Assembly: GCA_030374805.1 (NCBI GenBank)
Contig: JARGSG010000225.1
Span: 434,001 to 498,000, forward strand
Reading direction: 5' to 3'
DNA length: 64,000 nucleotides
DNA from: Gracilaria gracilis
Taxonomy: Eukaryota > Rhodophyta > Florideophyceae > Gracilariales > Gracilariaceae
Shown piece by piece: positions 1 through 9,149 of the stretch; within the stretch, counting starts at the first letter, position 1, and every line of letters starts with the position of its first letter. The notes beneath the pieces were generated by a model, which did no database searches, was not told the origin of the DNA, and saw only the letters and a program-made list of their open reading frames with translations. The position numbers were made by a program, and so were the translations under genes.

Positions 1-1028
1 CAGAAAAAGTGTTGAGGCCGGAATGGAAAGGCCTTCTTCTTACCAAAGTCGTAGTCTTTGGGATTGTAATGTACAATCTCTGGTTCCGGCTTGCCCATCG
101 CCTTGGCAAAAAGTCTAGCCACACCATCAAATGAAACAGAACTACGGTCCTGAATGTTGTAGACCTGTCCATATGCAGTGGGACTCAAAGCACATGCAGC
201 CATTGCGGCAGCAAGATCGCGAACATGACCGAGACCAGTGAGATGGGCTCCATGTCCCGGGATGCAGATGGGCATCCCCTTGTCAATGCGCTCAAAGAAC
301 CACTGCTCCAAAGGATTGTAGTTGAGAGCACCGTAAATATATGTGGGTCTGATAGCAGTGAAGTTAATTCCCGATACGCGTAGATATTCCTCGGTGTCAA
401 GCTTTCCCTTATGTCTTGACTGGGGATCAGTAGCGTCACCTTCAATATGGGGCATGAGCTCAGACTTTAGGTAAACTCCTGCCGATGACATGTACACGAA
501 GTGGGCACCCATCTCCTTCGCAATATCGATAAGAGGCGCCGAGTCTGAAAGCCTGCGTCCGTTGTTATCGAAAATGACATCAAAGCTCTGACCTTTCAAC
601 GCTGCCTTGAGGGCGTCGGCATCGGTTCTATCGGCAATCAGCGACGCGGTGTTCGCATTTCGCTCGGCAAAATGCTGCTCCGTCTCGCCAGGCACTCTGA
701 GCGAGGGGTCGCCAATCTGCTTTGAGCCTCGATTGAGAATGACAACGTGCGCTCCACGATTGGCAAGCTCGTGCACGAGGTACAGACCAGAGAAGCGAGT
801 GCCGCCAATGACGAGCACTCGCTTTCCAGCCATAGAGGCAGCCATGGCACGCACGACAGCAAAGCCATGTCGACGCTCATGCTGCTCACGGACGGGCGGC
901 TCCACGCGCGCGCGGCGTGCACTGGCTCGCAAGACGGGCGTCTGACGGGAGACGAACGACGACGAGAACGAGGCGCCGGTGGACGCGGTGAGCGCTGCCG
1001 GCGAAGCGAAAGCTAGAGCGGGTGCCAT
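1..1028 (-). CDS. CSP41-like chloroplast stem-loop binding protein (extended SDR), 3' end outside window
   Basis: The frame runs from the ATG at 1028 off the left edge, giving 342 residues with no stop. Residues 1-60 are rich in Ala, Ser and Arg with few acids, as in a plastid transit peptide. A Rossmann start follows: KRVLVIGGTRFSG, carrying the GxxGxxG dinucleotide loop. Later come DVIFDNNG, HFVYMSSAGVYL, AIRPTYIYG and VYNIQD, an order typical of the plant and algal CSP41 branch of atypical extended short-chain dehydrogenases. CSP41 proteins bind and cleave stem-loop RNA and stabilise plastid transcripts and ribosomes; that role is known for the family and inferred here. The classical YxxxK catalytic pair is not evident, which is usual for CSP41. 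The gene is divergent from the B12D gene across about 520 bp. A related plastid epimerase-like protein is the alternative. Confidence 0.88.
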   Translation of the reverse strand, partial: MAPALAFASPAALTASTGASFSSSFVSRQTPVLRASARRARVEPPVREQHERRHGFAVVRAMAASMAGKRVLVIGGTRFSGLYLVHELANRGAHVVILNRGSKQIGDPSLRVPGETEQHFAERNANTASLIADRTDADALKAALKGQSFDVIFDNNGRRLSDSAPLIDIAKEMGAHFVYMSSAGVYLKSELMPHIEGDATDPQSRHKGKLDTEEYLRVSGINFTAIRPTYIYGALNYNPLEQWFFERIDKGMPICIPGHGAHLTGLGHVRDLAAAMAACALSPTAYGQVYNIQDRSSVSFDGVARLFAKAMGKPEPEIVHYNPKDYDFGKKKAFPFRPQHFF

Positions 1029-1546
1029 CGTGTAGCACAACAACGGCTGGAGGCACAAGTCAGAACGACGGTGATGAACTGGTGCGCCAACGGCTGATAG
1101 ATAGGGTCTACTAATCTGGCTCGATAACACTCGCGGGAGCTGGGGCTCAATAGCGACGGGGATGGAGGAGAACTCGGCCACACCGCAGTCGCCGCGAGGA
1201 ATCTTGTGACAAGACTCTTGTCGGATCAGCACAGCCATCTGTGCTGATGCTGATGGGTGGTCAAGAACAGCTCTCCGCTTCATCGCCATCTCCCCCATTC
1301 AGCCGTCTACTTACACTGTAAAGGGCTATTCAGTGAGAAGTTCTCACTGAGAAGCGCTGAGCGACGTGCTGCGCGGCAGTGCCGGCACCCAATCATGCGG
1401 CCGCATCTCGCTCGAAGAACGAAACGGAAACGCGCGATCGCGCCGCAGTCGTCCATTGTGCCAAACGCGCGCGACGCAACGTTGTTCATCCGGCGCGATC
1501 TCAGCGTGGTGGGTTCCTTCTGTTTCGCTACAACCATTGCTCCATC
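1029..1546. promoter_or_regulatory. Divergent intergenic region between CSP41 and B12D genes
   Basis: This 518-bp gap separates two gene starts pointing away from each other, so it should hold both promoters. No clear TATA box is visible. Short open frames here begin with TTG or GTG and look like noise. Confidence 0.5.
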
Positions 1547-2158
1547 ATGGCCTCTGGATGGGCGCATTTCCGCAAGGTTTGGCTCAAGCCCGAAGTGTAC
1601 CCTCTAATTGGCGCCATGGGCGCTGCGCTCGGCGTCATGGCCGCGTCGCTTGTCAACAAGGCGCGTAGTCCTACTGTCGCATGGAACAAGAGCAAACGGG
1701 GGACGGGCACGCTTTTCGACGACGTCGATGAGGTTGTGCCTCTTTGGGCTGATTCGAAGAAGAATTCTATTAGCATTTTCGGTTCCGATTCTACCATTAC
1801 TGACTCCAAGGCGCTGGGAAAGGACGACCTTGGAACTTTTGTTGTCAAGGCCGCCGCGGAGGAGGAGGAGGAGGAGGAGGAGGAGGAGGAGGGGGAGGAG
1901 GAGCAACAGGAGCAACAAGAGGCAGCGGTTGAAGAACAGCCAGCAGAGCCCGAAGCGCCAGCAGCAGCGGAAGAGCTGCCCGTTGTGCAGCCCGTTCTCG
2001 ACGTGATTGACGAAAGCGCTGAAGCCATTAATGCCGCCGTAGACGCCGCAATTGAAAGCGCCGACACCACTTCTGACGCTCCAGCTGCCCCTGCGTCAGC
2101 CGTGGAAGCGCCAGTAGCGGAAGTGGCTGTCGAAAAGGCTCCAGTTGAGCAGCCATAA
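1547..2158 (+). CDS. B12D/MLRQ (NDUFA4-like) protein with long acidic tail
   Basis: The 203-aa product starts MASGWAHFRK. Residues 10-50 match the B12D/MLRQ pattern: WLKPEVYPLIGAMGAALGV, a single membrane helix, then NKARSPTVAWNK. Family members are small inner-membrane proteins of mitochondria (NDUFA4, a complex IV or I associated subunit) or, in plants, B12D proteins. Those are normally 80-95 aa. Here about 120 extra residues follow, with a run of Glu encoded by GAG repeats (about 1858-1895), then Ala/Glu/Pro-rich sequence, probably disordered. An in-frame ATG exists at 1379, but its 56 extra residues are basic and unlike the family, so the ATG just before the conserved core was chosen. The function of the tail is unknown. 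Confidence 0.75.
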   Translation: MASGWAHFRKVWLKPEVYPLIGAMGAALGVMAASLVNKARSPTVAWNKSKRGTGTLFDDVDEVVPLWADSKKNSISIFGSDSTITDSKALGKDDLGTFVVKAAAEEEEEEEEEEEGEEEQQEQQEAAVEEQPAEPEAPAAAEELPVVQPVLDVIDESAEAINAAVDAAIESADTTSDAPAAPASAVEAPVAEVAVEKAPVEQP

Positions 2159-3834
2159 GCAGCTGAATGTTGGTGTGCTGTTTTGGTCAGCGCTCTGCTA
2201 GCTCTTGTGGGGCTCCAAGCAGTTTCTACTAAAAGCCACACTTGTGACTTGTGTAACCGCTGACATCCATTGCGCGCCGACTTGCACTGTTGTTGTGCAT
2301 GTGCGCTTGTTGATTCCAGCTGTCTGTGCTCTATTGCCATGTTAGAGTTAGTATGTTTTATGTACTCATCACCATGGTGCATGCTCGAGTTGATGGCGGT
2401 GCTGTTTTAACTTCAACTGCAGCGCGCATGAGTACAAAGGTAAACCCGTTTGTTCCATGAAAGTGCTTTGATGGAATTGCCGCTTAGCTCCATGATGAAA
2501 CAAGAAAACGGTGGAGCGCAGCAACGGTGCTTTTTGACGGCGGTAACAAGGAGCGATAACACAAATGTGTTTGAGCTGTTGCGTTGATGGCGTGAGCGTT
2601 ATTCCGTCATACGGGAGGTAGTTTCGAGCAAGATATGGGTTTCTTGGCTTTGGCACCAAACACACAGCGTGAGCGCTGATGAAAGTAGTGTGGCTCATTA
2701 ACGTTCTTACTTGAGCTGTTGATGTGAGATGATTCGGCGAAGTGTTGCTCTTCTGCGTGGGTGCTGTTGGTGAATTTGGGCACATGCTTGGCAAGGACAT
2801 AGGCAAGGTTCGTTAGCGTGCATTTACACTTTTGCAAAGTGATTACGCGAACGGCTGAAGTTTAGAATTCGAACGTGTCGAAGAGAGGCAACTTATCTCG
2901 GCTGAACAGTATCCATAGATACGGAAAGCGTGGACAAGAGCAAAAAAAAGCAGCCAGACGACACGTGCTGAAATGGTGAGGGCCATTGAAGCAAGAGTTC
3001 AACACGACTTGCGAGTGCGCGCGTGCGCGCGAGCGCGCGATGGAAGCGAGATGGAAAGCGTATTCCATCCGATGCGGCGACTGTCTAAACGTGCAGCTGT
3101 TCGGCTGATGTTGATGTGAACATACACGGAGGCGTCCTTGATGATGCCTTTGATGCGAATTGTGACAGGCGGGTGCTGACGAGAGCTGCTGCGCTGTGTT
3201 TTCTACGAGGCAGCCGGTTCCAACAGCTACCTCTGTAGGTTATGAATCGTTGCGATGACATGTGTCTCGAGATTTGTTTCTGTGTTTTATGGGGAGAGCT
3301 GAGCTTCAAGCTGCGGCTGACGGGGTGCTGTTGTGCTCCACCGTTGCGGCAAACGGCTTGTTAAGGCTGAACAGTAGAGATAAAGGTTAACCCTTTACCC
3401 TTGTACCGCACACGAGTCATGTAAAATCTGCTCAAGTGGAACTTGTTTGACTACTACTGTAGTATCCTATCTAGAGCTAGATAAGGTTACTCCAAGTGGG
3501 ACGCAATCTGCGCATGGAGACATTTCGTTTGTGAATGCCTTGATTTTTTTGCGCGTCGAGCTGCAGCTGCACGGCGTCGTCCCTCTCCCCCCCCCCCCCC
3601 CCCCCCGGGCGCCCTCCCCCGGCGGCGCAGCGCGCTGCGCGCCGCGATTTGATTCAGCCCAACGGGTGTAGCAACGGGTGTAGCACAACGGGCGCTCGAC
3701 GAATCGATTGGCGCGACGCACAATCTCGCGCCGTCAAGCGCAGCGACTGGTGAGCCACCGCCGCGGTGCCGCACACGTCAAAACATCTCAGCGCCAGCCG
3801 AGCGCGCCCCGCCGCTGCTGCCGCCCCCCCTCTC
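2159..3834. other. Intergenic, no supported gene
   Basis: No open frame here has a credible ATG, codon bias or motif. It holds an imperfect palindromic motif at 3382-3400 (shared with other gaps) and a 20-C homopolymer at 3587-3606. Confidence 0.6.
3587..3606. repeat. Poly-C tract (20 C)
   Basis: An uninterrupted run of 20 cytosines lies about 230 bp before the WD40 gene start. It is likely to be length-variable. Confidence 0.9.
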
Positions 3835-5085
3835 ATGCAGATTTGGTCAGCGCGTGCCGAGCCGCCGCTCCCGCCGCACGCGCCGCTCGCGCGCCGCCAG
3901 CTGCTTCGCGCCGCGCTGCACGACGACGGCCACGGCGCCGTGCGGCTGCCGCTCTCGCCCGCCGCGCCGCAGGCGTCGCGCCTGGCCGCCACGCGCGACG
4001 GCGCCTTCGTGTTCGCCTCCGGCTCGCAGCTGTTCAGCGTGCCGTGCTCGCCCGCTCTGTTTCGCAAGCGCGCGCGGAGTGAGCGCGACGGCGAGCAACA
4101 GCGCGCTGCACGCGACGTCGTGACCAGTGCGTACGCGGACGATTACTTGACTGCCAGCGCCTTTTCGCGAGTTGGCGCGCACAGACTGGCCATCCACAGC
4201 ACGCACCGCGCCGAGATTCAGTCCGTGAGTGCGGACGGCGGCACCATTGCGTCGGTGGATGCGTTTGGCAGATGTATAGTTACGGTTGATCAACAGCCGC
4301 CGCCGCCAGCGTCGGCGCACAAACACAACAACACGCGCTGCTACGTGCTGGCGCCGCCGTCGCTGGCGGGCGGCGACGGCGGCTGGTGCGGCGTTGCGCT
4401 GCGTGCAAACGACGCGTCCGCCATCGTGGTGAGCAGACAGATGTACCGCGACGTGACGCTGTTCGATGCGGACACGGCGGTGCGCTCGTTCGCCACCATT
4501 GTTGCTCCGCAGGCGGCCACATTCTGCGCGGCGCATGCGCAGCTGATTGGCGTTGCGGAGCGCAAGGACTTGTCACTGTTCGACGCGCGCGTGGGCGAGA
4601 ATCAAGGCTGCGTGGCGCGGAGCAGCGTGGCGCACGGAAAGCTGCTTTGCATGGATGCTTCTCAGGACGGCTCGCTGATCGCCACGGCGGGCATGGATCG
4701 CGTGCTGCACATGTTCGACGTGCGCATGATGTGCGTGAGGCAGCGCTGGGCGTCGTGCCTCAAGTACGAGGTGGCGGGCGCGCTGCTGAGCCGTAGCATG
4801 CACGGCATGGCGTATGTGTGCAGCGTGGATAACGAGGTGGCGTGCGGCGCGTGGAGCGAGCAGATGGCGCGCCACGTGAAGACGCAGCTTGCGGCGTCAT
4901 CATCATCGTCATGCAAATCGGTGATGATCTCTGGCGCCAACACCAGGAGCGCGCGGCGCGCGTTCGGCTTCAGAGCGGACGTGCGCGTGGTAGGACTAGC
5001 ACGACGCAACGTCGACGACGGCGAGCAGGTGGCGGCGTTGAGCGAAAGCGGCGCGCTGTACGTGCTACGTGCGCGCGCGGAATGA
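3835..5085 (+). CDS. WD40-repeat protein, diverged
   Basis: The product is 416 aa from the first ATG (MQIWSARAEP); the open frame extends 23 codons upstream only with a GTG. The clearest WD repeat is near residues 270-305: LLCMDASQDGSLIATAGMDRV followed by LHMFDVRMM, with weaker blades before and after (SADGGTIASVDAFGRCIVTV, RDVTLFDADTA, LSLFDARVG). The whole is probably a single beta-propeller. There is no signal peptide or membrane segment. WD40 propellers are protein-interaction platforms; no specific orthologue is recognised. The gene is very GC-rich with Ala/Arg-rich stretches, like the rest of the first 10 kb. It converges on the EF-hand gene with only 36 bp between the stops. Confidence 0.75.
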   Translation: MQIWSARAEPPLPPHAPLARRQLLRAALHDDGHGAVRLPLSPAAPQASRLAATRDGAFVFASGSQLFSVPCSPALFRKRARSERDGEQQRAARDVVTSAYADDYLTASAFSRVGAHRLAIHSTHRAEIQSVSADGGTIASVDAFGRCIVTVDQQPPPPASAHKHNNTRCYVLAPPSLAGGDGGWCGVALRANDASAIVVSRQMYRDVTLFDADTAVRSFATIVAPQAATFCAAHAQLIGVAERKDLSLFDARVGENQGCVARSSVAHGKLLCMDASQDGSLIATAGMDRVLHMFDVRMMCVRQRWASCLKYEVAGALLSRSMHGMAYVCSVDNEVACGAWSEQMARHVKTQLAASSSSSCKSVMISGANTRSARRAFGFRADVRVVGLARRNVDDGEQVAALSESGALYVLRARAE

Positions 5086-5121
5086 AATGAACAAGAGCCG
5101 TTTACGTGTAACTTTAGGCTT

Positions 5122-5538
5122 TTACTTGCGGCGCGGCGCGCGCGCGGGCGCGAGCAATGAGCAGTCGGCGACAATGCGCGCAAAGTGCGGCAGCGACACG
5201 CTGCCGACGTGCGACGTATCCCAGAAGCGCAGCATGTCGTGCACGTCGCGAGACGACAGCGACACGCCGTGCTGCGCGCCAACGCGCAGCACATGCGAGT
5301 ACGTAATGCGCCCGCTGCGCTGTTTGTCAAATACGGCGAATAGCGCGTGCACCAGTTGGCGCTGCGTGTCAGTCAGATCGGCGCCGCTCTCACATGGCCG
5401 CGGCGGCTGCGGCGGCGGCTGCGGTTGCGGCTGCGGTTGCGGCTGCGGTTGCGGCTGCGGTTGCGGCTGCAGTTGCGGCTGCAATTGCGGCTGCAATTGC
5501 GGCTGTGGCCGCGGTGGCAGCTGCTGCTGCGGCGGCGG

Positions 5539-5597
<59 letters not shown>

Positions 5598-5652
5598 GCA
5601 GGGCCGACGAGGCACGGCAGCGGCGCGTGGGGTTGCGGCGTGGGGCGCGCAT
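5122..5652 (-). CDS. EF-hand pair protein with Pro/Gln- and Ser/Pro-rich N-terminus
   Basis: The product is 176 aa from the ATG at 5652. The C-terminal 75 residues form one EF-hand pair: TDTQRQLVHALFAVFDKQRS begins loop 1 (DKQRSGRITYSH) and DTSHVGSVSLPH is loop 2. Both loops keep the central Gly and hydrophobic position 8, but position 12 is His where Glu normally binds calcium, so canonical calcium binding is doubtful. The N-terminal half is low complexity: alternating Ser-Pro (about 5540-5595) and Gln-Pro/Gln-Leu repeats (about 5405-5510). The open frame continues upstream to 5784 through a poly-Ser run without another ATG, ending at a TTG next to a possible splice acceptor (ttgcag), so an upstream exon is possible. 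The function is unknown; it resembles calmodulin-like regulators only loosely. Confidence 0.65.
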
Positions 5653-5984
5653 GACGTGGCGCGTGGCGCTGCTGCTGCTGCTACTGCTGCTGCTGCTGCT
5701 ACTGCTGCTGCTGCTGCTGCGGGCGTGTGTAAGAGAGGGGGGCGCGGCGGCGGCGGCGGCGGGCGGCGGTAAGCTACGCTGCAAGCGTATTACACATGAT
5801 TCGATATGATACGTGCGCTTGCAGCGCTGTCAACGCATGGAGAGAAGCAAAAAAAGTGCGTATGCAGAAGGGGGCGCTACTGCGGGGGATGGCTTGTGCT
5901 TTGTGGTTTATGGTTTTTACCTTTTTCACTGCGCTCCACAATGATTGCAATAGTGTAACAAACAAGCTAAGAAGTACTTGACGC
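5653..5984. other. Gap with CTG-type repeat, no gene
   Basis: This contains an interrupted (CTG)n run at about 5665-5725 and (GCG)n sequence. It lies upstream of the EF-hand gene and downstream of the zinc-finger gene. Confidence 0.5.
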
Positions 5985-6596
5985 TCAACACGGCTCGTTC
6001 GCGGCCGCGGCGCCCAGCAGGCGCGACGCCTTCCTCTTCAGATTGGTCTTGGTGTAGATGTGGCAGCGCGCGCGCGGTACCGAGTGACAGATTCCTCGAC
6101 AGTGCGGGCACAGCCAGGTGCCGCTGAGCTTGGCGTGGTCAAAGTCCCACTTCATCTCGCGGAAGCACGGGCGGCACACCGCCTTGCGGCACTTTTTGTC
6201 CGTGTGCAGGTTGGCGCAGAAGATCTTGTCCGACTTTTGCGTGCGCGCGCACACGTGACAGAAGCGCGACGGGCTGGGCGGCAGCGGCGAGCGCCGTCTG
6301 GAACGCGCCTTCTTGCGCGGCGTGGCGCACAGCGGGATGGGCGTTGGCGGCGATGGCGGCGGCGACGAATGCACGCGCAGCGGCAACGCCAGCGGCGGCG
6401 GCGACGGCGGCGATGGCGGCGGCGCGTACACGGGCTGGTGCGACGCGATGGCGCGCAGCAGCGCGGCCAGAATGTCGTCGTGCTGCGGCTGCGGCTGTGG
6501 CTTGCACGGCGCTACCGACGGCGCCACCGGATACAGATCGCCCAGATCCTCCTCGGTGAACAGCAGCGCCAGCGGCTGCGGCGTGGTACGCGGCAT
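5985..6596 (-). CDS. CDCA7-type (4CXXC_R1) zinc-finger protein
   Basis: The product is 203 aa from the ATG at 6596 (MPRTTPQPLALL). The last 80 residues carry the cysteine pattern of the zf-4CXXC_R1 domain: RFCHVCARTQKSDKIFC, then CRKAVCRPCFREMKWDF and GTWLCPHCRGICHS. In animals and plants CDCA7-family proteins recruit HELLS/DDM1-type remodellers to hemimethylated DNA, so this is an indirect marker of maintained DNA methylation; that role is family knowledge, not shown here. The N-terminal half is Pro-rich and disordered, with a basic nuclear-signal-like block (RKKARSRRR) before the finger. The open frame extends to a TTG at 6800 through Pro/Arg-rich sequence, judged 5' untranslated. Confidence 0.75.
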   Translation of the reverse strand: MPRTTPQPLALLFTEEDLGDLYPVAPSVAPCKPQPQPQHDDILAALLRAIASHQPVYAPPPSPPSPPPLALPLRVHSSPPPSPPTPIPLCATPRKKARSRRRSPLPPSPSRFCHVCARTQKSDKIFCANLHTDKKCRKAVCRPCFREMKWDFDHAKLSGTWLCPHCRGICHSVPRARCHIYTKTNLKRKASRLLGAAAANEPC

Positions 6597-6896
6597 CTGG
6601 ACAGCGGCACAACAGCGGACAAAGGCGCTCGGCGCGGCGAGGAGCGTGCGGGGGTGGGGGGTGGGGGGTGGCGGTGGCGGTGGGGGTGCGGTTGCGGTGG
6701 CGGAGCGCGAGCGACGATGGACGGCGCGAGCAGTTGGGCGCGGGGCGGGCGCGTCGCGCTGCGGCGCGCGGCGCTTTAATGGCGAGGCGCGCGCGCGCAA
6801 AGGCGGCGCGTGGCGAGCGCGTGCGCGCGCGCGTGGCGCACGCGCCGAGCCGTGTCATACCGCGCGACCGGCGCGTGTGGCGCGCGCTCTGACGTC
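6597..6896. promoter_or_regulatory. Divergent gap between zinc-finger gene and candidate spliced gene
   Basis: This is GC-rich with G/C homopolymer blocks. A TGACGTCA-type palindrome lies at 6890-6897, immediately before the ATG at 6897. Confidence 0.35.
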
Positions 6897-7871
6897 ATGG
6901 CGCTGTAAGTGACAACCCTTCACAGCGCGCCGCGCACGCGCACGGCGGTTACAGTACAAGCATCTCGCGCATCTCGGCGCGCCGCGCGAGTCGCGCTTTC
7001 CGAGTCGCTGCTGCTGCTTTGGAGCAGGGGCGTGCTGCTGCTGCTGCTGCTGAGAGGTGAGTAAGGGGAGGGGGGGGGGGGGGGGGCGGGTGGCGGGTGC
7101 TTGTGTGCAATTCTTGCCTCTGTGTGTGTGTGTGTTTGCCTGTGTCAGTGCGTGTTTGCGAGCGAGCTTGTGAGCATGCAAATCGCTTCCAGCAGCCATG
7201 CAGCCATGCACGGCGGGGGGGGGGGGGGGGGGGGGGGGGGACGGAAGCTGACTCACGCTGAGAAGGTGCGGCAGGCGCGGGCGGTGCACAGCACTAGTGT
7301 GCACAGCGGGCAGCGGACCGTAGTGCGCGCGCGTGTTGCTGCGCAGCGCGAGCTTGGCGGCACCTCCCTGCCGGCAACGAGGCGCGGCGCGAACGCGCGC
7401 GTGACGGCGGAGGTCGAGCAAGCGTTGGCGCAACGAGCTGTTTGGCTGCGCGCGCCCGCCATACACGTACAGCGCAATGACGATGAGCCACGCGCGACGG
7501 CGTGCGGCGTGCGGTGTGCGGCGCGCGGCGCGCGCGTGCCTGCGCGCGCGCCGTTTTGCGGCGCGCGCTCAACCCATCGCCGCAACGGCGCTGGTTCATT
7601 GCTTCGAGCAACGCGCGCGCGCCGCGCCACCGATTGGCGCCCGTCCTGGCGGGCTGCTGATGAGGGTGTGCGCGCTTGTGGTGCGTATCACGTTGCGTAC
7701 GTGATGTGGCCGCTTTCGCTTCCGCGCGCTCTTCGCTCTCCGCCGTGGCGGCGCTGCCGCCGCAACGCGCAGCCGCAGGCGCCACCGCTTTGCATAAAAA
7801 GGCGAATCGAAAACATCATGTCCGCGCGCTTGTCAAACGCCATCTATAACGCGTTGTACAGTGCCGTGTAG
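6897..7871 (+). CDS. Candidate spliced gene with mitochondrial-type presequence (3' structure unresolved)
   Basis: Exon 1 (6897-6904) and exon 2 (6955-7056) join across a 50-nt intron with GTAAGT and TTACAG borders. Together they encode MALTSISRISARRASRAFRV followed by AAAALEQGR and an Ala run, a model amphipathic mitochondrial presequence. Exon 2 ends at AG|GTGAGT, a second consensus donor. Several AG acceptors at 7163-7195 enter one frame, in phase, that reads through a 26-G run (poly-Gly) and stays open to a TAG at 7869-7871. Its C-terminal part has no recognisable domain and biased composition, so a further intron or earlier end is likely. Neither half reaches 150 aa in one frame. The presequence and donors are seen; the mature protein is unknown. 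Confidence 0.35.
7215..7240. repeat. Poly-G tract (26 G)
   Basis: This is an uninterrupted run of 26 guanines; a shorter 17-G run lies at 7070-7086. Both are in the candidate spliced gene and are expected to vary in length. Confidence 0.9.
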
Positions 7872-7961
7872 CTCAATGCGCACTGTAGTGCACGCAGTAC
7901 ACCGCCGCCGCCGTCCTCCGTGTGCCTACACACAACAGCCTGCCAAGAAAACAACAACAAC

Positions 7962-8002
<41 letters not shown>

Positions 8003-9018
8003 TCCCCCGTCGTGCCTGTCGCCCCCCGCGCGGCCCCCGCCAGCGCGCCGCGCACCAGCGCCGCTCGCCGTCCCGCCTTGTTTACACCCACCCGCCAACT
8101 GGTGGCCGTTTTCTTCGCAGATATGTACCCTTTCGTTACCCAGTCACTAATACTAGATATCTACAGTAACTGCTGTCTCATGCTTCGAGGACGGACAGAG
8201 CCGACCTAAGCGCCGTCCCTTTCTGGCCCCGTGTTATCATGATAGCTTGTTACATGCACGTTGCGCCGCCCGCCGCCTTCCGCACCCTACGCGCCCTCGG
8301 TAGCCGCCCAACCCTTAACCCATTTAGATAGATCATCATCATCCAAACGCGCCCCATCGCCTTGTGTAAGCGCGCTGCCCAACCTATCAGCTGCAGTGCG
8401 TCAACCCACACCCAACGCGCCGCCGCGTCGCCTTTAACGCATAAACGTTTACTGTATACGCAGCGTATAATCGCCATATTCTTCTTACATTGCAACTTAC
8501 AACCACCACCACCAACACCACCACCTCCACCACCAACACCACCACCACCGTGAAAAACAAAAGCGGCACCGCTTTCGCGCGGTAAGCAGCAACGTTATCT
8601 GTGCGCCACAACAACGGTTAACCTCTTTTATACCTCCGCTTCCAACTGACTCCGTCTGCTATTTAATCCTCACGGTAGATACACAGATATGCCTGGCATA
8701 CACTTGTGCTTCCGCGTGAGAGCCGCATTCACCAAAACCACTTACGCCAACGCATGCAATCAACCCGTCCACCCATTTCAACCCGCATCACCACAATTGA
8801 TCCCATCTAAAAAACCGGCTCTCGTCCAACACCTCTCCACGGCTCCACTGTGGAGTCCACACACAGTGTGTGTCACACACACACACGCACGCCGCATCGC
8901 ACATTACATCGCCATCATCTCATCCCCCCATCCCGATCCGCTCACCAAACGCCCCGTCATTCTTATCTCCAAACCACCGTCTCGCCCAAACCTGATCTCA
9001 ACCCCCACTCACGCCCCA
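7872..9018. other. Upstream region of FabD with simple repeats
   Basis: This has a (CT)n run at 7964-8001 and a CCA-rich stretch at about 8503-8550, but no convincing gene. An in-frame ATG at 8689 would add 110 residues to FabD. That stretch is Thr/His/Pro-rich with TG/CA repeats and reads like untranslated leader. Confidence 0.5.
7964..8001. repeat. (CT)n dinucleotide microsatellite
   Basis: About 19 uninterrupted CT units. Confidence 0.95.
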
Positions 9019-9112
9019 ATGACTGCCCCACCGCGCCCCGCCTTCGCCGCCCCCTTCCTCGCGCGCCCCCGCGCACCACACCGCGCCCAACCCTCCCCCC
9101 GCCCGCGCCGCC

Positions 9113-9149
<37 letters not shown>

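Noticed and set aside
1379-1546. N-terminal extension of the B12D protein from an earlier in-frame ATG
   Set aside because: The added 56 residues are basic and unlike the family; the ATG at 1547 directly precedes the conserved core.
2369-2837. Minus-strand frames of 76-145 codons
   Set aside because: No domain, start codon support or codon bias; they overlap each other in different frames.
5347-5772. Long Arg-, Leu- or Ala-rich frames on the plus strand
   Set aside because: They are shadows of the Ser-Pro/Gln-Pro repeat of the minus-strand EF-hand gene.
7294-7785. Minus-strand GC-rich frames, including one with a helix-like WLIVIALYVYGG segment
   Set aside because: Three overlapping minus-strand frames are open only because GC-rich DNA lacks stops; no domain. 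The plus-strand candidate has better splice signals.
8689-9018. FabD start at the upstream in-frame ATG
   Set aside because: The extra 110 residues contain TG/CA repeat translation and resemble no transit peptide, whereas a transit-like leader begins at 9019.
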